64,000 nt of DNA from Agrypnia vestita (taxonomy: Eukaryota; Arthropoda; Insecta; Trichoptera; Phryganeidae). Below the pieces are notes generated by a model. The model had not been told where the DNA came from, did no database searches, and saw nothing but the letters and a program-made list of their open reading frames with translations. The stretch is taken from assembly GCA_016648135.1 (NCBI GenBank), contig JADDOH010010223.1:62001-126000 (forward strand), given 5' to 3'. Both the position numbers and the translations under genes were made by a program. Below, piece after piece: positions 11,936 through 23,434 of this stretch (position 1 is its first letter; each line of letters starts with the position of its first letter).

Positions 11936-12149
11936 AGTTTCTGTGTTGAAATTGGAAAAAAAACATGGTGGTGAATTTTTTTAAAAGATAATTCTTTTAG
12001 GGCAATGAAGTGCAGTGGTGCCCTCTTTAAAAGCAGACAAACTATTAAAGCAAAACAAAAATATTAGTATTCCTCAAACCATGTCCATAATGGCTTCTAC
12101 ACATCCTTAACAAAGAGTTACAGACAGTAAAATGGGACTATAAAATTTG

Positions 12150-13300
12150 TATTCAGAATATGGGGGGAAAAGGGTAAATGGGGAGAACAACAGACTCCTT
12201 TATTTTCCACAAGGCCTTAAAGAATAAGTATGCAAAATTTGGGTTGGATCTGTTAAACGGTGTAGATTTTAGTATAATATATCAAGGAGGGCTGTAGTAA
12301 AGGGGGGAGATGTCGCCTATACTCTCCACAAGGTCCTAATTGAAAATTATAAAAAATTAGGATCAGTTAAATTAAGCGGTGTAGAGTTTTATAAAGAGTA
12401 TCGGTGTAAAGAAGGAGAGAGGAAATGGCATCTATGATTTTTTGCAGGATCCTTAATAATAAATATGCAAAATTTTGAGTGATATCTGTCCAACACTGTA
12501 GATTTGTGTTTTGTCATGAGTGTGTGTATAATGTATTTAAATTTTAAATTTAAAAAAAAAAATAGAGATGCGAACACGGAATACGTGTCACATCAATATT
12601 CTTACTATTTTCAAACTAAGCTAAACGCTTATGCTATGAAAATAGGACTAACTTGCTAGTCTGGACTGAGATTCGAACCCGCGACCTTTGGATCACGATT
12701 CGAGTATCCTAACCACAAGACCAACAAGCTATTATTCATATATAATACTTACTGTTTGTGCCCGTCGTTGCATGGGTTCAGAATTGAGTTTGTGGGAGGA
12801 AACAAAGGTTTTTTTGTTTGCAAAGGCTCTAAAAAAGAATGTTTCCATTTCATCTAGGCCGGGATGGATGATGTGTCCAGTGGGTAATGTGGCCTATGGT
12901 ATGGGTTTGTACGGAGAATACACCAAGGGGAGAGGATGGTTTAAAAGGAAAGGGAAAATTATTCCGGGGAGTCCTAAAGAATAATTATCCAAAATTTGGG
13001 TCAGATCGGTCAAATGGTGTGGATTTGTATTAAAAATATTATGTGGGGCAGGAGGTGGGGTAAAGTAGGACGTCGTTAATGTCACTTAAGTTACCCACTT
13101 TAAGAATAAGTTTGCCAAATTTGAGTCAGATTGGTCAAACACTATAGATTTGTTTACAAAATATATCACTTTGAAGGGGTGTGGTAAAGGGTGAGGGGGG
13201 AAATAGCACCTATGTCACCCGCCGGATCTTAAAGAATAAGCATGCAAAATTTGGTTCGAACGGTTCAAATATTGGTGTGAACATATATTAATATTACTTT
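12150..13300. repeat. degenerate tandem repeat, about 120-bp unit
   Basis: A unit containing a phrase like TATGCAAAATTTGGGTC, then a GTAGATTTGTATT-like run and a GGGG-rich segment, recurs near 12233, 12348, 12466, 12990, 13112 and 13243. Spacing is about 115-131 bp. The run is split by the tRNA-like sequence at about 12560-12745. No coding potential is convincing. Confidence 0.65.
12655..12740 (-). mobile_element. tRNA-derived SINE head
   Basis: Read on the minus strand, the sequence has an A-box-like TGTGGTTAGGATAC and a B-box GGTTCGAATC at tRNA-like spacing. The anticodon arm does not pair properly and the acceptor ends do not match, so it is a tRNA-derived SINE or tRNA pseudogene rather than a working tRNA. 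An A/T-rich tail follows toward 12550. Confidence 0.6.
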
Positions 13301-13309
13301 TAAATGATT

Positions 13310-13408
13310 GATGACCATTTTTTCCATAAGCGCTGCGCCCGAAAGAGCATTTTCTGCTGCGTCTTGCATTGATCGTAAACTGAGGAGCCGTCTCAGTGAT
13401 TGAGTATC
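13310..13408 (+). pseudogene. hAT transposase C-terminal remnant
   Basis: A short frame reads SISAAPERAFSAAS, then a basic stretch ending KLRSRLSD before a stop. The pattern S-x-x-x-E-R-x-F-S-x-A is the hallmark of the hAT-family C-terminal dimerisation region. Nothing of the catalytic domain is visible nearby, so this is a fossil fragment. Confidence 0.7.
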
Positions 13409-13867
13409 GATAACCTCCTCAGGCTGAGAACATATTTCTTAAATTCAAAGAACTAAGACATTGAAATCTTATTAACTTCCTGTTGGTTCATTTTTATACT
13501 TAATGTGTCCCTACGTAAACTGTCAAAAGAGAAAAATACTATTTTCATTTTTCTATCTTAAAACATCATATTTACTCTGTATTTTCGGACAATGTTATAA
13601 AAAAAGATTGGATTTCTTTCTAAAGAAAGCAATAAGGGGAAATTAAACTTTTTTCAACAGATCTGAAAATATAGAGTAAATTGGATGCTTTAAGACAGGA
13701 AATTCGTGGATTTGACAGTATTTGTAGGATGGAAGGACGAGTGTTGAAATCCTCCGGTGTATGGAAAAAGACCGAGAAGTGATGTGGACTATCAGGACGA
13801 GAAAGCTGTAGTATCTCGGATATATTATTATGGGAGGACCAAAATATAGGCTAAACTAACTCAGCAT

Positions 13868-14035
13868 CCAGGGGAAAATAAGTGGTTATAGAAGCACAGG
13901 AAGACGCCGCATCTCATGGATTCGTTACTTGAGGGACTGGTATAAGTGTAGCTCGACTGAGTCGTTCCAACGGAACTGCGAATCGTAATCGCTAAAATGA
14001 TCGCCGACCTCCGATGGGAGATTGGACCCATAAGA
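13868..14035 (+). pseudogene. RTE-like non-LTR retrotransposon C-terminal fragment
   Basis: One frame reads QGKISG, then TGRRRISWIRYLRDWY and CSSTESF. This matches the conserved tail downstream of reverse transcriptase in RTE-type endonuclease/RT proteins (consensus of the form G-RRRISWL-NLR-W). Upstream sequence from about 13780 continues the homology with frameshifts. No catalytic RT motif remains. Confidence 0.7.
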
Positions 14036-14039
14036 ATAA

Positions 14040-14997
14040 AATTGATAAATGAGAAACAAAGTCTAAATTGTTTTGTTTCTTAATGCTCTATTTATTGTTT
14101 TGTTTAACACTTGTTGAAATAATTATATTTATAACTTAAAAAACTACAATTTTGTTGCATAATATTATGCCGGTAATGAAAGTTATATAAACAACGTAGC
14201 TGCATTGTAGGATTAAAATTTATAATATAGGTATTGAGGAGATATAATTGTTGGATGATTAAAATTAAAAATATTTGCACCACAAGGTGCCTAATTATAA
14301 TAATAACATAAAATTCAGACTGATAAAAAAGTACTGCGCTAGTATTAATAGCTTTATTTAGGTTAATAAGTGCTAACATTTAAATAAATAACTTGTTTTA
14401 AACTTTAAACTGCGTATTTTCATTCATATTCCGATTTCCAAGTCCTCATTTCCTATAGCTAATATTAGTTATAAACGGGTATTTCTGGTGTCATTTGTTG
14501 AACGATGTATATAGCTTTTATAATAATTCCATCAAACATTAATCATCCATGTGTCATATATTATTTTCTATTTTCACAATATTCATAATCAATTAGCAAA
14601 ACAGTTTTTAGTTGAATGTATCATAGATAATAATAAATAGAAAGATGTAAAAAACTTCCCTTATAAAGTTACGCATAAATGGAGCTGGCAGAGGGCTGGC
14701 TCCGTTACTTTGAGATTAAGGACTACACCACTGCTCTGAGGATGGTCTTCAGCTCAGCACCGTGTGCAGTGGAGTGAGAGAACTTTCTATAATGTGACAT
14801 TAAAGCCCGATCGAAGGAGGCAATTAAAATGGTTCTGCTCGGTCAAATTATGCTGAGTACCTTTAAAGTGTTGGAATACAATACTCAATGATAAAAAAGT
14901 CAACATTGTTGTATGAAAAACAAATGTACACAATTTCGTTGCTATGCATTTATACTAGGTGTTATAAAAATATAACCTGAGTATATCTTCTCAATTG
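14040..14997. other. no gene recognised
   Basis: AT-rich sequence between the RTE fragment and the piggyBac element. A 91-codon minus-strand frame (14104-14379) is hydrophobic and low in complexity and looks like chance. I see no repeats shared with the rest of the window. Confidence 0.45.
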
Positions 14998-15001
14998 TTA
15001 A

Positions 15002-16304
15002 CCCTGGAATCCTACTTGGGGTGCTGGAGCACCCCAAATAGGATTCCAATTTCCAGCATTTTCAATTTGTTATTTTGTCGTTTGTTTTGTAGGTTTGTAC
15101 GTCCGCGTATTTTACTTTGCGGCCGAGTACTCTGGATTGGTCAGTACCTCGGCGACTGCCGATTTTTGTAGACGTGTGTACGTATGTTGCGGGGTGCTCA
15201 GGCACCCCGGTGTAGGAAAATCGTAAGAATTTGTGTAATATAAATTAAATTATTGTACAAATTTTTGAACTTAATTTACGTGATATTTAAGAATATTGAC
15301 TATATTATTATTACTAATTATTGCAATTACCTTAAATTTAAATTTTTAGAGAGATACATTTCAGTTTTAGTTATATTTAGTCATCCTTCTTCATACAATG
15401 AGCAACTAAGTTCCAACGAATAATATCCATGGATAACTGGTTTCTTATAGCGATGAATTTACTTGCAAAAGACTTGAAGATGGTAGGTATAACACGCAAA
15501 AATAAAAGTGAAATTCCGGTCTTTTTTTAAAGCTGAGACCGAGAATAAAACTCTGCTATGTTTGCGTATGATGGATCTAACTCTCTTATCCTATTGTCTG
15601 CTTAAATCAACCATGAAGAGGTCATCATTATGTTGTCAACTCTTCGTGATTCTCATGTCAAAAATAATGAAATAGAGCTCCAGGAAATAATTGATTATTA
15701 TAACAAAACCAAAAGTGGCGTCGACGTTTTCGATGCAATGGCTAAAAAATACTCCGTCCAAAGAAAATCGCGATGGTGGCCGATGTGCATTTTTATGGAC
15801 TTTTTAATGGTATAAGCATTAACTCTTGGATTCTCTTCAAATATTAAAAGGCAACAAATAATTCAGAAATAAAATTCAGAAGAACTTTAAAAAAATTGGG
15901 ACACCAACTCGTGAGTCATTATTTGGAAGAACGCCTGCAAAAGGCAGGTTTGAGGGATATAAAAGAAATTATTTGTGATATCCTTAAAAAACCTATGCAT
16001 CACACCCAGGGGCGTTGTGGATTTTGTCCCAGGAGTAAGAACCGGAAGAGCAAAACTTAGTGTACGAAGTGCAAAACTCCGACTTGTTTAGAACATCAAA
16101 TAAAAATATGCCAAAAGTGCTACAAGTAATAAATAATAAGTAGATTTATTTTGATTTGTGATCTTAAGTTTACAGTCCTACGTCTAATAAAGAAATATAC
16201 TTTTAAAATGGTTTCATTAAAAAAATAACAACTCCCGAAGTCTGGGGTGCTCAGGCACCCCTTGTAGGAAAATCGGTTGGGTAAAATAGTGTAGGATTCT
16301 AGGG
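15002..16304 (+). mobile_element. piggyBac-type transposon, copy 1, defective
   Basis: The element is flanked by TTAA at 14998-15001 and 16305-16308, with terminal inverted repeats CCCTRGAATCCTAC. Inside each end are palindromes of the form GGGGTGCT..AGCACCCC. The left end forms a near-perfect 42-base hairpin (15006-15047). At 1303 bp it is too short for a full piggyBac transposase of roughly 500-600 residues, so the N-terminal and most catalytic sequence is deleted. A shorter relative lies at 40442-41553. Confidence 0.9.
15630..16129 (+). pseudogene. piggyBac transposase remnant
   Basis: The frame from 15630 carries IIDYYNKTKSGVDVFDAMAKK, trimmed here to its key feature: a YN-K-GVD-D motif typical of the last part of the piggyBac catalytic domain, followed by R-SRWWP. 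After a stop and frame changes, the terminal cysteine-rich region follows (C-x2-C in a GRCGFCPRS context, then C-x2-C near 16060-16125). These match the DDE_Tnp_1_7 end and the C-terminal Cys-rich domain that binds element ends. The fragment is interrupted and not functional. Confidence 0.85.
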
Positions 16305-16502
16305 TTAAGACATCTGACATGTTTGTAAAACTATTTTAAACATTATTGTCAGATCTTTGGTAGAAAAAAGACAATTTAGATTACAACTTCAGATACGTTG
16401 CGTCTCCAAGGATACACTTGTTTCCTTTCTATCATTGTGATAGTTGACGAGCTGAGGAACAAAATATTGCCTAATGGGAACTTTATACTGTCAATGAATA
16501 TG

Positions 16503-17010
16503 TCAAAATCTGACACATTCATTGATATCACCTTTATCGTGGCGACCTTTGCCATCTTTGTCTGGATGCAGCTCCATTATGCGACCCAATCGCCACATCA
16601 CTGGTGGCGTGTTGTCACCTCGTACCGTAATCATCATGACCAGTGATGGACGTGTGTTTGACAGTTGCGACTTCCACTGAGACCGTTGTTGCAACCCGTG
16701 AAGGTGCTCCACTCCGGCTCCGAACGGACCAAAAGTCTTGGATTAATTTCTGAAGCCACTTATATATGGATAAGCAATATAAGAGGCTTTTGAATTATAA
16801 CATATCTGGATAGGCGAGTCGATAGGAAGCTTCGCACATTATCATCCGGCAGCGTGTGAATCTATTTTCCAATGAGAAAATTGCCAGGAGTAAGAGGATT
16901 GAGGTTGGATAATTTGGAAATGGAATTTAGACATGCTTCTACTTGCACAAAGTCTGTAGACACTTCCTCACATGTCAAGTGCGCATTTCCAACAGCCGAA
17001 CGAGGAGATG
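16503..17010 (-). pseudogene. BEL/Pao LTR retrotransposon remnant (integrase C-terminal part)
   Basis: On the minus strand, sequence around 16985-16840 reads VEACLNS, then LTPGNFLIGK and LPDDNV. The frame at 16712-16503 reads GDNTPPVMWRLGRIMELHPDKDG. This order is the C-terminal part of BEL/Pao polyproteins, after the integrase catalytic core. Frameshifts separate the pieces. No LTR is identified, and the copy-1 piggyBac element sits just downstream. Confidence 0.8.
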
Positions 17011-18230
17011 TTTGGCTGACGATATTGGTCAAGAGATGCCCTCAGTATGTAATATCTGATCTTTAATTATGAATAATCTTGAAAGTTCCTTGCTCGCGAA
17101 ATCACTTGATTTAAAATTTGACATTTTCCCGCTGCCCAACTCAGCATGCGTCCGGTTGCGCGTCCGTGGCCATCTTCAACTTCTACCATCTTCTACGGTT
17201 GACAACATCGCGCCTCGAGGTGAAAGAGCGCGCGAGAGCATCGCATTTGTTCCCCTAGTCGGTCCTCCACATGCATCAATGAATCGGGCCCCATATTGTA
17301 CAATTCATATCTGCCAGCACTGCATTCTATCGCGCGGCGTGTTCTAGAGAAGTCATTAAAACACACTTTTGGGAAGGAGGAATGCGGCTCTCAAATATCC
17401 CATTCCTTCGTCACGGTACAACATGCCAAACCGATCTTACTAGCGGCTGCGATAACCCCAAAATACTACGATTTGAATGCTTTTTGCTCTGCATTATACG
17501 CGTCTGTGCGCAATTGACACCAAACACACCACTTTTAGGAAACCCCTTCAGCCACCACTCGAAGCGAGTCAAGCTAGCCAATATTTACTCATGCCTATAT
17601 CTATATATAGTGCCTTAAAATACATTGAAAAATGGAAAGAATGTATGAAGGATAGAAAAATCACTCGCTGCGTTATGTCACAACAATATTTCTTTATAAT
17701 TCAGCTTCTGCTTTCGTTCAATCCTTTCCTTCAACCAAATTTTGATGGTTGATCAACTGGATCTCCATAGATCCCTGGTTTTCCCTGGTCCTGGACGAGC
17801 CCCAATATTTGATTCTTGATCAGATCTGGTCTCAGTCAAATAATGGGGAGGTTCTCCTTGTTCACAATGATTCTCGGATATGAAGAGACTGTTATACGTC
17901 TCTGTCACATTTTCACAAATGAAATGTTTCAAAATGAATTCAGTTTGATCCTACAACAGACTTGAAGTGGATACTTCCCTTTGGTCTCATATAATCACAA
18001 AATGAGACACAAAAAAGGTAAGAAAATAAATGAGACGTTCCCCCTCTTTCAAGTCTTTATTATTTTTGATTCATCAAACAATGTTCAAAGAGTTCCAGGT
18101 GGCGTTCTTTCACGACTTCACAAATCATTCGAGCGCCATCCGCTAGATGGCACTCTTACACCGAATGAACGTAAGCACATGGATTTTTAATGAAAATTTA
18201 ATATTGCCCGAATAATTGACCAATAAGGGA
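17011..18230. other. no gene recognised
   Basis: Up to about 17350 this may be further decayed BEL/Pao sequence, but I cannot align it with confidence. Beyond that, several short overlapping open frames on the plus strand (17296-17752) show no motif. It ends at the stop codon of gene D. Confidence 0.4.
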
Positions 18231-19003
18231 TCATGAAAATAGGTTCTCTCCAGAGTGCCTAAGCACGTGTAGTTTTAAGTTTGACTTCCGATTGCACGAA
18301 TAATCGCACTGCAAACATGAAAATGGTTTTTCTCCAGTATGCGTAAGTACATGTTCGTTTAAGTGTGACTTCCGATTGCAAGAAAAATTGCAATATGAAC
18401 ATGTAAATAGTTTTTCTCCGGTGTGCTTAAGAACATGTACTTTTAATTCCGACTTCTGATTGCACGAATATTCACACTGCGAACATGAAAACCGTTTCTC
18501 TGCATTATGCGTAAGCACGTGTATTTTTAAGTTTGACTTCCGTTTGCACGAATAATTGCAATGTAAACACGAAAATTGTTTTTCTCCAGTGTGCTTAAGC
18601 ATATGTATTTTTAAGTTTGATTTATAATTGGACGAGTAATTGCACTGCGTACATGAAAATAGTTTATCCCTAACATGAGTAAGAGCATGTCTTTTTAAGG
18701 ATGACTTATGATTGCACAAAAAACTGCACTGCGCACATGAAAATAGTTTCTCTCTTGTGTGCGTGAAAGCATGTCTTTTTAAGGATGACTTATGATTGCA
18801 CGAAAAACTGCACTGCGCACATGAAAATAATTTCTCTCTTATATGCGTGAGAGCATGTCTTTTTAAGGATGACTTATGATTGCACGAAAAATTGCACTGC
18901 GAACATGAAAACAGTTTTTCTCCAGTGATTGCAGAATGCTTTCCAGGGGCAATCGAAGACGCAATTGGATGTTCCGTAAATGAATCTTGTATTCTCTTGA
19001 GAC
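18231..19003 (-). CDS. gene D, exon 3: eight C2H2 zinc fingers
   Basis: Last exon of the one fully open gene here. The acceptor ACATTGCAG precedes base 19003. Phase-1 reading gives GLKRIQ, a short Ser/Pro/Ala leader, then eight fingers of the form C-x2-C-x12-H-x3-H with TGEKL/VRDKL-type linkers, and TGA at 18231-18233 where the next finger's first Cys would be. Exons 23262-23103, 20815-20639 and this one total 1110 nt and encode 369 residues with no stop. In seven of eight fingers the usual Phe is Cys; finger 4 has Ser. The product is probably a nuclear DNA-binding regulator; target and role are unknown. Confidence 0.8.
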
Positions 19004-19108
19004 CTGCAATGTAATTTTTTTTTATTAATCGAATGTTTTATGTTTCTTCAGTGCAGATGTTGTTCAAATGTAATGTTAATTAATACAAGTATCTTTTTGG
19101 CGCTCCAT

Positions 19109-19285
19109 GGAGAGGCGGCCATAGCAACATGCTTCGAACGGCCGGTTCTGGTATGGTTGCCCGGGGTTTAAGTCCCATCTCCGGCCCTTTCATTCGTTTC
19201 TCTAGTCATGGATTCGAACGAAATTAAGGACGTTACATGAAGTTACGGGGAGGACAGACAGACAGACAGACGGACGGACAGCCAT
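19109..19285 (+). mobile_element. tRNA-derived SINE with GACA tail
   Basis: A tRNA-like head lies at 19109-19182. It has GGAGA/TCTCC ends that can pair, an A-box-like TAGCAACATGC and a B-box-like GGTTTAAGTCC. About 70 bp of unrelated body and a (GACA)n microsatellite tail (19253-19283) follow. The layout of head, body and simple repeat is that of a tRNA-derived SINE. Confidence 0.6.
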
Positions 19286-19954
19286 CATGTGTGATTACAG
19301 AAGTGTTACGCTAATATCATTCGTTGGTCAAACACAACGCACTGGGTATCCACCATATTCCACCGGACGCTTAATACTAAAAGGGAGGTGGGAATGCTGA
19401 CACGCTGTGCAACCTATATTTGGATTTACTAATTAACAGACAACATGATTATATGATATCTTTAAACGTCACTCCTGTATTAACGTATTTGTATTTGGAA
19501 CAGTATCAGAATATACAAATTTGGATAGAAGAATAAAAAATTTTTTTTTATTTTTTATGTATTTATAAAAAGGACAGCATGCAATACATGCATACAAAAC
19601 ATAATAATTGTTTCACTGAACAAGAAATCATCATCAATATCAAAATACGCGCTATACCTAATATCATGTACTTTGTATTGCGCGACTGTTTATAAATGTT
19701 TTTGAGAGAAAAGGTGAAATGTGGTTGATGAAGGTATGTAAGTGTGTAGTTATTAAATTTGGCAGTGAATGGTGGACCTTATAAGGAAATGAGAACGAAA
19801 AAAATAAATTGGTTTCTGAAATTGCATATTTGTTATATTTTCACTTAACGTTAGACATTATTTTATTTTTGAAGGTTGTCCGTGAGTAGAAAAAATGTCC
19901 AGGTCAAAAATACCTTCATAATCATATTAACATGTCACAACGGAATTCTGGTAT

Positions 19955-20275
19955 CGACACAGACCCAGACACAGTATGGAAGTGAAGCCTGGAGCTGGCA
20001 CGAGAGGAGCGAAAGTAGAAAATCTAATTATTATCAAAGTAGGTACTCTATTATTTACTTAAAATGAACACGTTGGGTTAGATTGTGAAGCGGATCTAAG
20101 CATAGTTCAAAAAATAAAAAAGGATCGCTCAGGTGGTTTGGGCAAGTAAAGCGAACGAATGAGGAGAGAATGGTAATTAAGATATAAGACGGAAGTGTTG
20201 ACAGACGGCCGCTGCGGAATACGAGGTTTGAGCAGATTAATCACATAATGGAAGATGGTTGCGTTGGGAGGTTCG
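19955..20275 (+). pseudogene. non-LTR reverse transcriptase tail fragment
   Basis: YGSEAWSW at about 19974, then a run on another frame reading roughly RSGGLG(Q)VKRTNEERM, match the region after the RT domain in endonuclease/RT proteins (YGSE-W ... LRWFGHV-RM--R). Frame changes and missing catalytic motifs make this a fossil. Confidence 0.6.
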
Positions 20276-20638
20276 TTAAAAGTTCAAGTTAGTTACTGGT
20301 ATTTCACTTTACTTGTAACATTTTACAATCACCCGTATTTCTAACCGTAGTGATTTACACCATAAAACTATCAACATCTCAAAATCGACAGCAGGTTTTT
20401 CCCTAAAGTCAATCTCTCTTGCAATAATATGGCAATGAATTCACTGTACTCATTTTCTAGTCAGTGTACCAGGGCGATGGTGAAGGAGTGTGGAAGTTTG
20501 GTACTACATTTCCAAAGAAGAAAGTGTCTCTGAATACGTTGACGCTTTCTATATATCTATACACACCGTCCTGTAGCAGTCTCGGCGAGTGCGGGATCTA
20601 CTTTACACATCGATAATCCAAGGGTATGAATTGCTCAC

Positions 20639-20815
20639 CAGCGCGCTGGTCGGTGCGCCTGGAGGACTCCGAGCACTCCTGCTTGATGTCGGGATGCGAT
20701 ATGTGCATGTCAGTGTAGGGCGCTCCTTCATGGCCGCTGTCGGCTGCAGACCCCTCGTCTGTCTGCACATCCCCTCCCTGCGCTCCTCGCCAGCCCACAT
20801 CGGTGGAGCCTTCTT
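20639..20815 (-). CDS. gene D, exon 2: internal symmetric exon with IKQE motif
   Basis: A 177-nt phase 1-1 exon. The acceptor TTGATTTCAG precedes base 20815, and the donor G|GTGAGC follows base 20639. It reads EEGSTDVGWRGAQGGDV, an acidic Ser/Gly stretch, then APYTDMHISHPDIKQEC and a basic RRTDQRA end. IKQE fits the sumoylation consensus (hydrophobic-K-x-E). It is the same length as gene A's internal exon at 31963-32139, and both begin E-x-GS. Reading through the donor gives GEQFIPLDY before a stop, also conserved in relatives. Confidence 0.8.
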
Positions 20816-23102
20816 CTGAAATCAAATACAATAATCCGGTACAACAGAGCTGGAGCTTGAATCAGTAAGCCGTCATGTAACAACCCGTGTCCAGATCAGG
20901 CGACCAGGCGGACTGTTTCTTGTTGCGCTGTACTGCTCTCCTATAAGAGCAACAAAAGGCTCTTCTGTTTTCAAATATTGACGGGATATTTTATTCCAAA
21001 TACCAAACAGTTGGCAACTCTGCAAATGAATGTATTGAAAAGGTATTAAGGCATCAGTGATGGGTGTTCGTTCAGTTGATTAATTTATTAAAGTATTCAG
21101 AGGACTACACACTGTTTTATGCTTGTGATTGTTTAGGAATGTGTGTATTAAGCATGTAATAGTTATATTTCCAATAATCCTCGATTTATCGGCACTGCGA
21201 ATGATTTGTAAATCTACCAATTCATTTGGAATTTATAATCGAGTTGGGAAATGAGAACGAAAATAAATAGAAGCGTAGGAGTTCAACGCTCTTTCACAGT
21301 TTTGACAAATTGATCTAAATATTCCATACAGCCAACAGAAGAGAAGAGTCTGTTCAATTTTTAAACCTTTCACCTGTTCACTTGGTACTTCTACGGTCGG
21401 TATTAAATTAAAGTTAGTCACTTTAACCCGTAAAGCGCCGGATTTAATAATCGACATGGTGGACTGGGTCAAATTAGGCCTAGTATGAAATTTCATATTT
21501 TTAACAGTTTTACCTTGGATTTTTTCTATATCTTTGATCGTAAAAATGATTTAATGAAAATAAACGATGAATCAAAAATTAGAACTAGATTAGAAAACAA
21601 AAGTTTTTGTAAAATATATTGCGTATAACATGTGACGTAACGCGCCCTCCGCTCTTCCTCCGCGCTTTCTATCGGCGGCTGGCTCAAACATTGTATGTTC
21701 TCTGAACTATAATACAATTATTTATTCTTAAATACATTTATCAAGAAGAGAGTGAAAATTATTTGCAAAAAGTATACAAATGCAGAAGTAAAATAAATAA
21801 AATGTGTCAAAAGATACGCTTTAATGCCGAATCGTTCCTAAAATAATCTTAAAGTTGAGGAATTATTTTGGAATTGCATAATATTAGCATTAATAACCAT
21901 TCTGATTCGCGATAAAAAATCCATAAAACACTCACTGAGTATCGCCCGCTAGTTCTAGAGCCGAGACATTTTCAATAATGTTTCGCTATGAGATACACGC
22001 GCTCTACGAGAGCACCGACGTGACGTCACTAGAGCCAGCTGACGTCACCGATATGTGCAGAGTGCGCGGTAAAACTTTATTGCGCTCAATTTTCCCCATA
22101 CTGATAGTAGGTAGGTTTACACATTAAACATGTTTAAAATAACAGGTTCTTTTTTTAATAGATTTTCAAAAGTTATTGTGAATCTTTTCAATATAATAAA
22201 ATAAATAGAATTGACATTGATACAGAAGGAACTTCTATGGGCCAAAACCCCGCAGTCCAGCGGCCCATACAGGTTATCATAGATCGGTCCTGAAAAGGGC
22301 CGTTATCGAACCAACCCGGCACCAATTAATAATCACAAATAAATAAACACCAACAATAATTTAAAAAATACACAATACACTCACCTCGTCCAATATCCAA
22401 ATCTATAATATGTACTTGAATCTTTTTAACTGCAATCTAAATTTACATAAATCTATTATATGTACTTGAATCTTTTAACAGCAATCTAAATTTACACAAA
22501 TCTATCATACGTACTTGAACCTTTTAACTGTATATCTGTTTTATCTTATTTTATTTTATATTTTGTTACAGCCCTTAAGGGCGTGTCTTTCAATTACTGA
22601 GTTATAATTAATTGATAAATGATTATCTAAAAGGTTAGTGGTATGAGCGGATATTGATGGCGTAATTCATATCTTTATACACTCCCGGGTCAGGTCTGAC
22701 CCACCATCGTAGAGGGTGGGCGGATATATCCTCAGTATCAACTATTCATTTCATTTTACCAAAATAATTGTTAAAAAATTAAAGTTTTTATCAAGAGCAG
22801 GACTCTAATTGATATTTTTTTTTTTTAATTAGGGCTACTGAACTGATTAACGGTTGTTGCTAAAAGTGAACTGAACAGTATAAAAATAACAGTTCGTTCA
22901 TGAACGCTCCATCTCTAGTAGGCATATTATCTATGGCCTCTGTCACACTCAAATGGGCCTTAATTATAGATTTTCTGAATTTGAGTAATTTATTTTGGTC
23001 ATAAATGGTCATTTATTTTCCATACGTTTATTATAATCTTTAGCAGTCACAAAACGTGGGTGCATTTTACGAGAATTAGACAATATTGAGCCAACTTCTC
23101 AC
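20816..23102 (-). other. gene D intron 1
   Basis: Sequence at about 20930-20815 is homologous to the intron just before exon 2 of genes A and B (phrases like CTCTTATAGGAGA and GTCTGCCTGGT). Two perfect TGACGTCA (CRE/ATF-type) sites lie 19 bp apart at 22021-22028 and 22040-22047. Repeated phrases near ATGTACTTGAATC occur at 22410, 22460 and 22510. Open frames at 21233-21496 and 21526-21717 (minus) are not recognisable. Confidence 0.5.
22021..22047. promoter_or_regulatory. paired CRE/ATF-type sites
   Basis: TGACGTCA occurs at 22021-22028 and again at 22040-22047. Palindromic CRE sites are bound by CREB/ATF bZIP proteins. Their place in gene D's first intron would suit an enhancer or an internal promoter, but binding is inference. 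They may equally belong to an unrecognised transposon terminus. Confidence 0.4.
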
Positions 23103-23262
23103 CAGCGCGCTTGTCGAACTTCCTGGAGTAGTCCGAGCACTCCTGCTTGATGTCAGGATACGATATATCCATGTCCGTGTAGGGCGCTCCTTCATCGCCG
23201 CTCCCGGATGCAGACCCTGGCTCGGGCTTCACGGCAGTAACATCTTGGTCAGCACGGTTCAT
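23103..23262 (-). CDS. gene D, exon 1: ATG exon with VKPE and IKQE motifs
   Basis: ATG at 23262-23260 opens MNRADQDVTAVKPEPGS, then a Gly/Ser/Asp linker, APYTDMDISYPDIKQEC and a basic RKFDKRA end. The donor G|GTGAGA follows base 23103, leaving phase 1, which matches exons 2 and 3. VKPE and IKQE both fit the sumoylation consensus. The ATG context (TATTACCATG) and the roughly 100 bp upstream are shared with the first exons at 29105, 46753 and 57244, which supports this start. The acidic, SUMO-motif N-terminus probably acts as a regulatory or repression module for the zinc fingers. Confidence 0.8.
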
Positions 23263-23329
23263 GGTAATAATACGTCCCAGCTAGCATGAAGCCCGTTTAG
23301 CAAATGGCGATTGTCGATTGTCAAATGAC

Positions 23330-23365
23330 AGCGTACCATAGACGCCAGCGCGGCATAGACGAATT
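23330..23365 (-). promoter_or_regulatory. conserved upstream block of first exons (gene D copy)
   Basis: On the minus strand the block reads close to CGTCTATGCCGCGCTGGCG, 70-100 bp before the ATG. Near-identical blocks precede the first exons at 29014, 46662, 57334 (minus) and 58577, several with an ATCGAT just upstream. There is no TATA box. It is a candidate core promoter or transcription start region. Confidence 0.5.
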
Positions 23366-23434
23366 ATATAGTCAATTTAAAAATAGGTAGGATTTTTAAA
23401 AATGTGACAATTCCTCCGTTCTCCAATTCAAATT

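Larger units (their letters stand above)
19004..20638 (-). other. gene D intron 2 with SINE, RT fragment and a conserved intronic block
   Basis: Apart from the elements listed separately, 19320-19420 matches segments in the last introns of genes A (36040-36180) and B (51230-51380), around GTATCCACCATAT and AGGTGGGAATGC, in the same orientation relative to the gene. The intron is therefore ancestral to the family. An AT-rich stretch and an alternating low-complexity run lie at 19530-19700. Confidence 0.6.

Noticed and set aside
12655..12740. Functional tRNA gene
   Set aside because: A- and B-box-like sequences are present, but the anticodon arm and acceptor stem do not pair.
23086..23289. Plus-strand frames antisense to first exons (LLDVRIRY and similar, also at 20589, 51644, 57041)
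   Set aside because: They are reverse-strand readings of the SUMO-motif exons; the coding strand is fixed by ATG, donor phase and the ZNF exon orientation.
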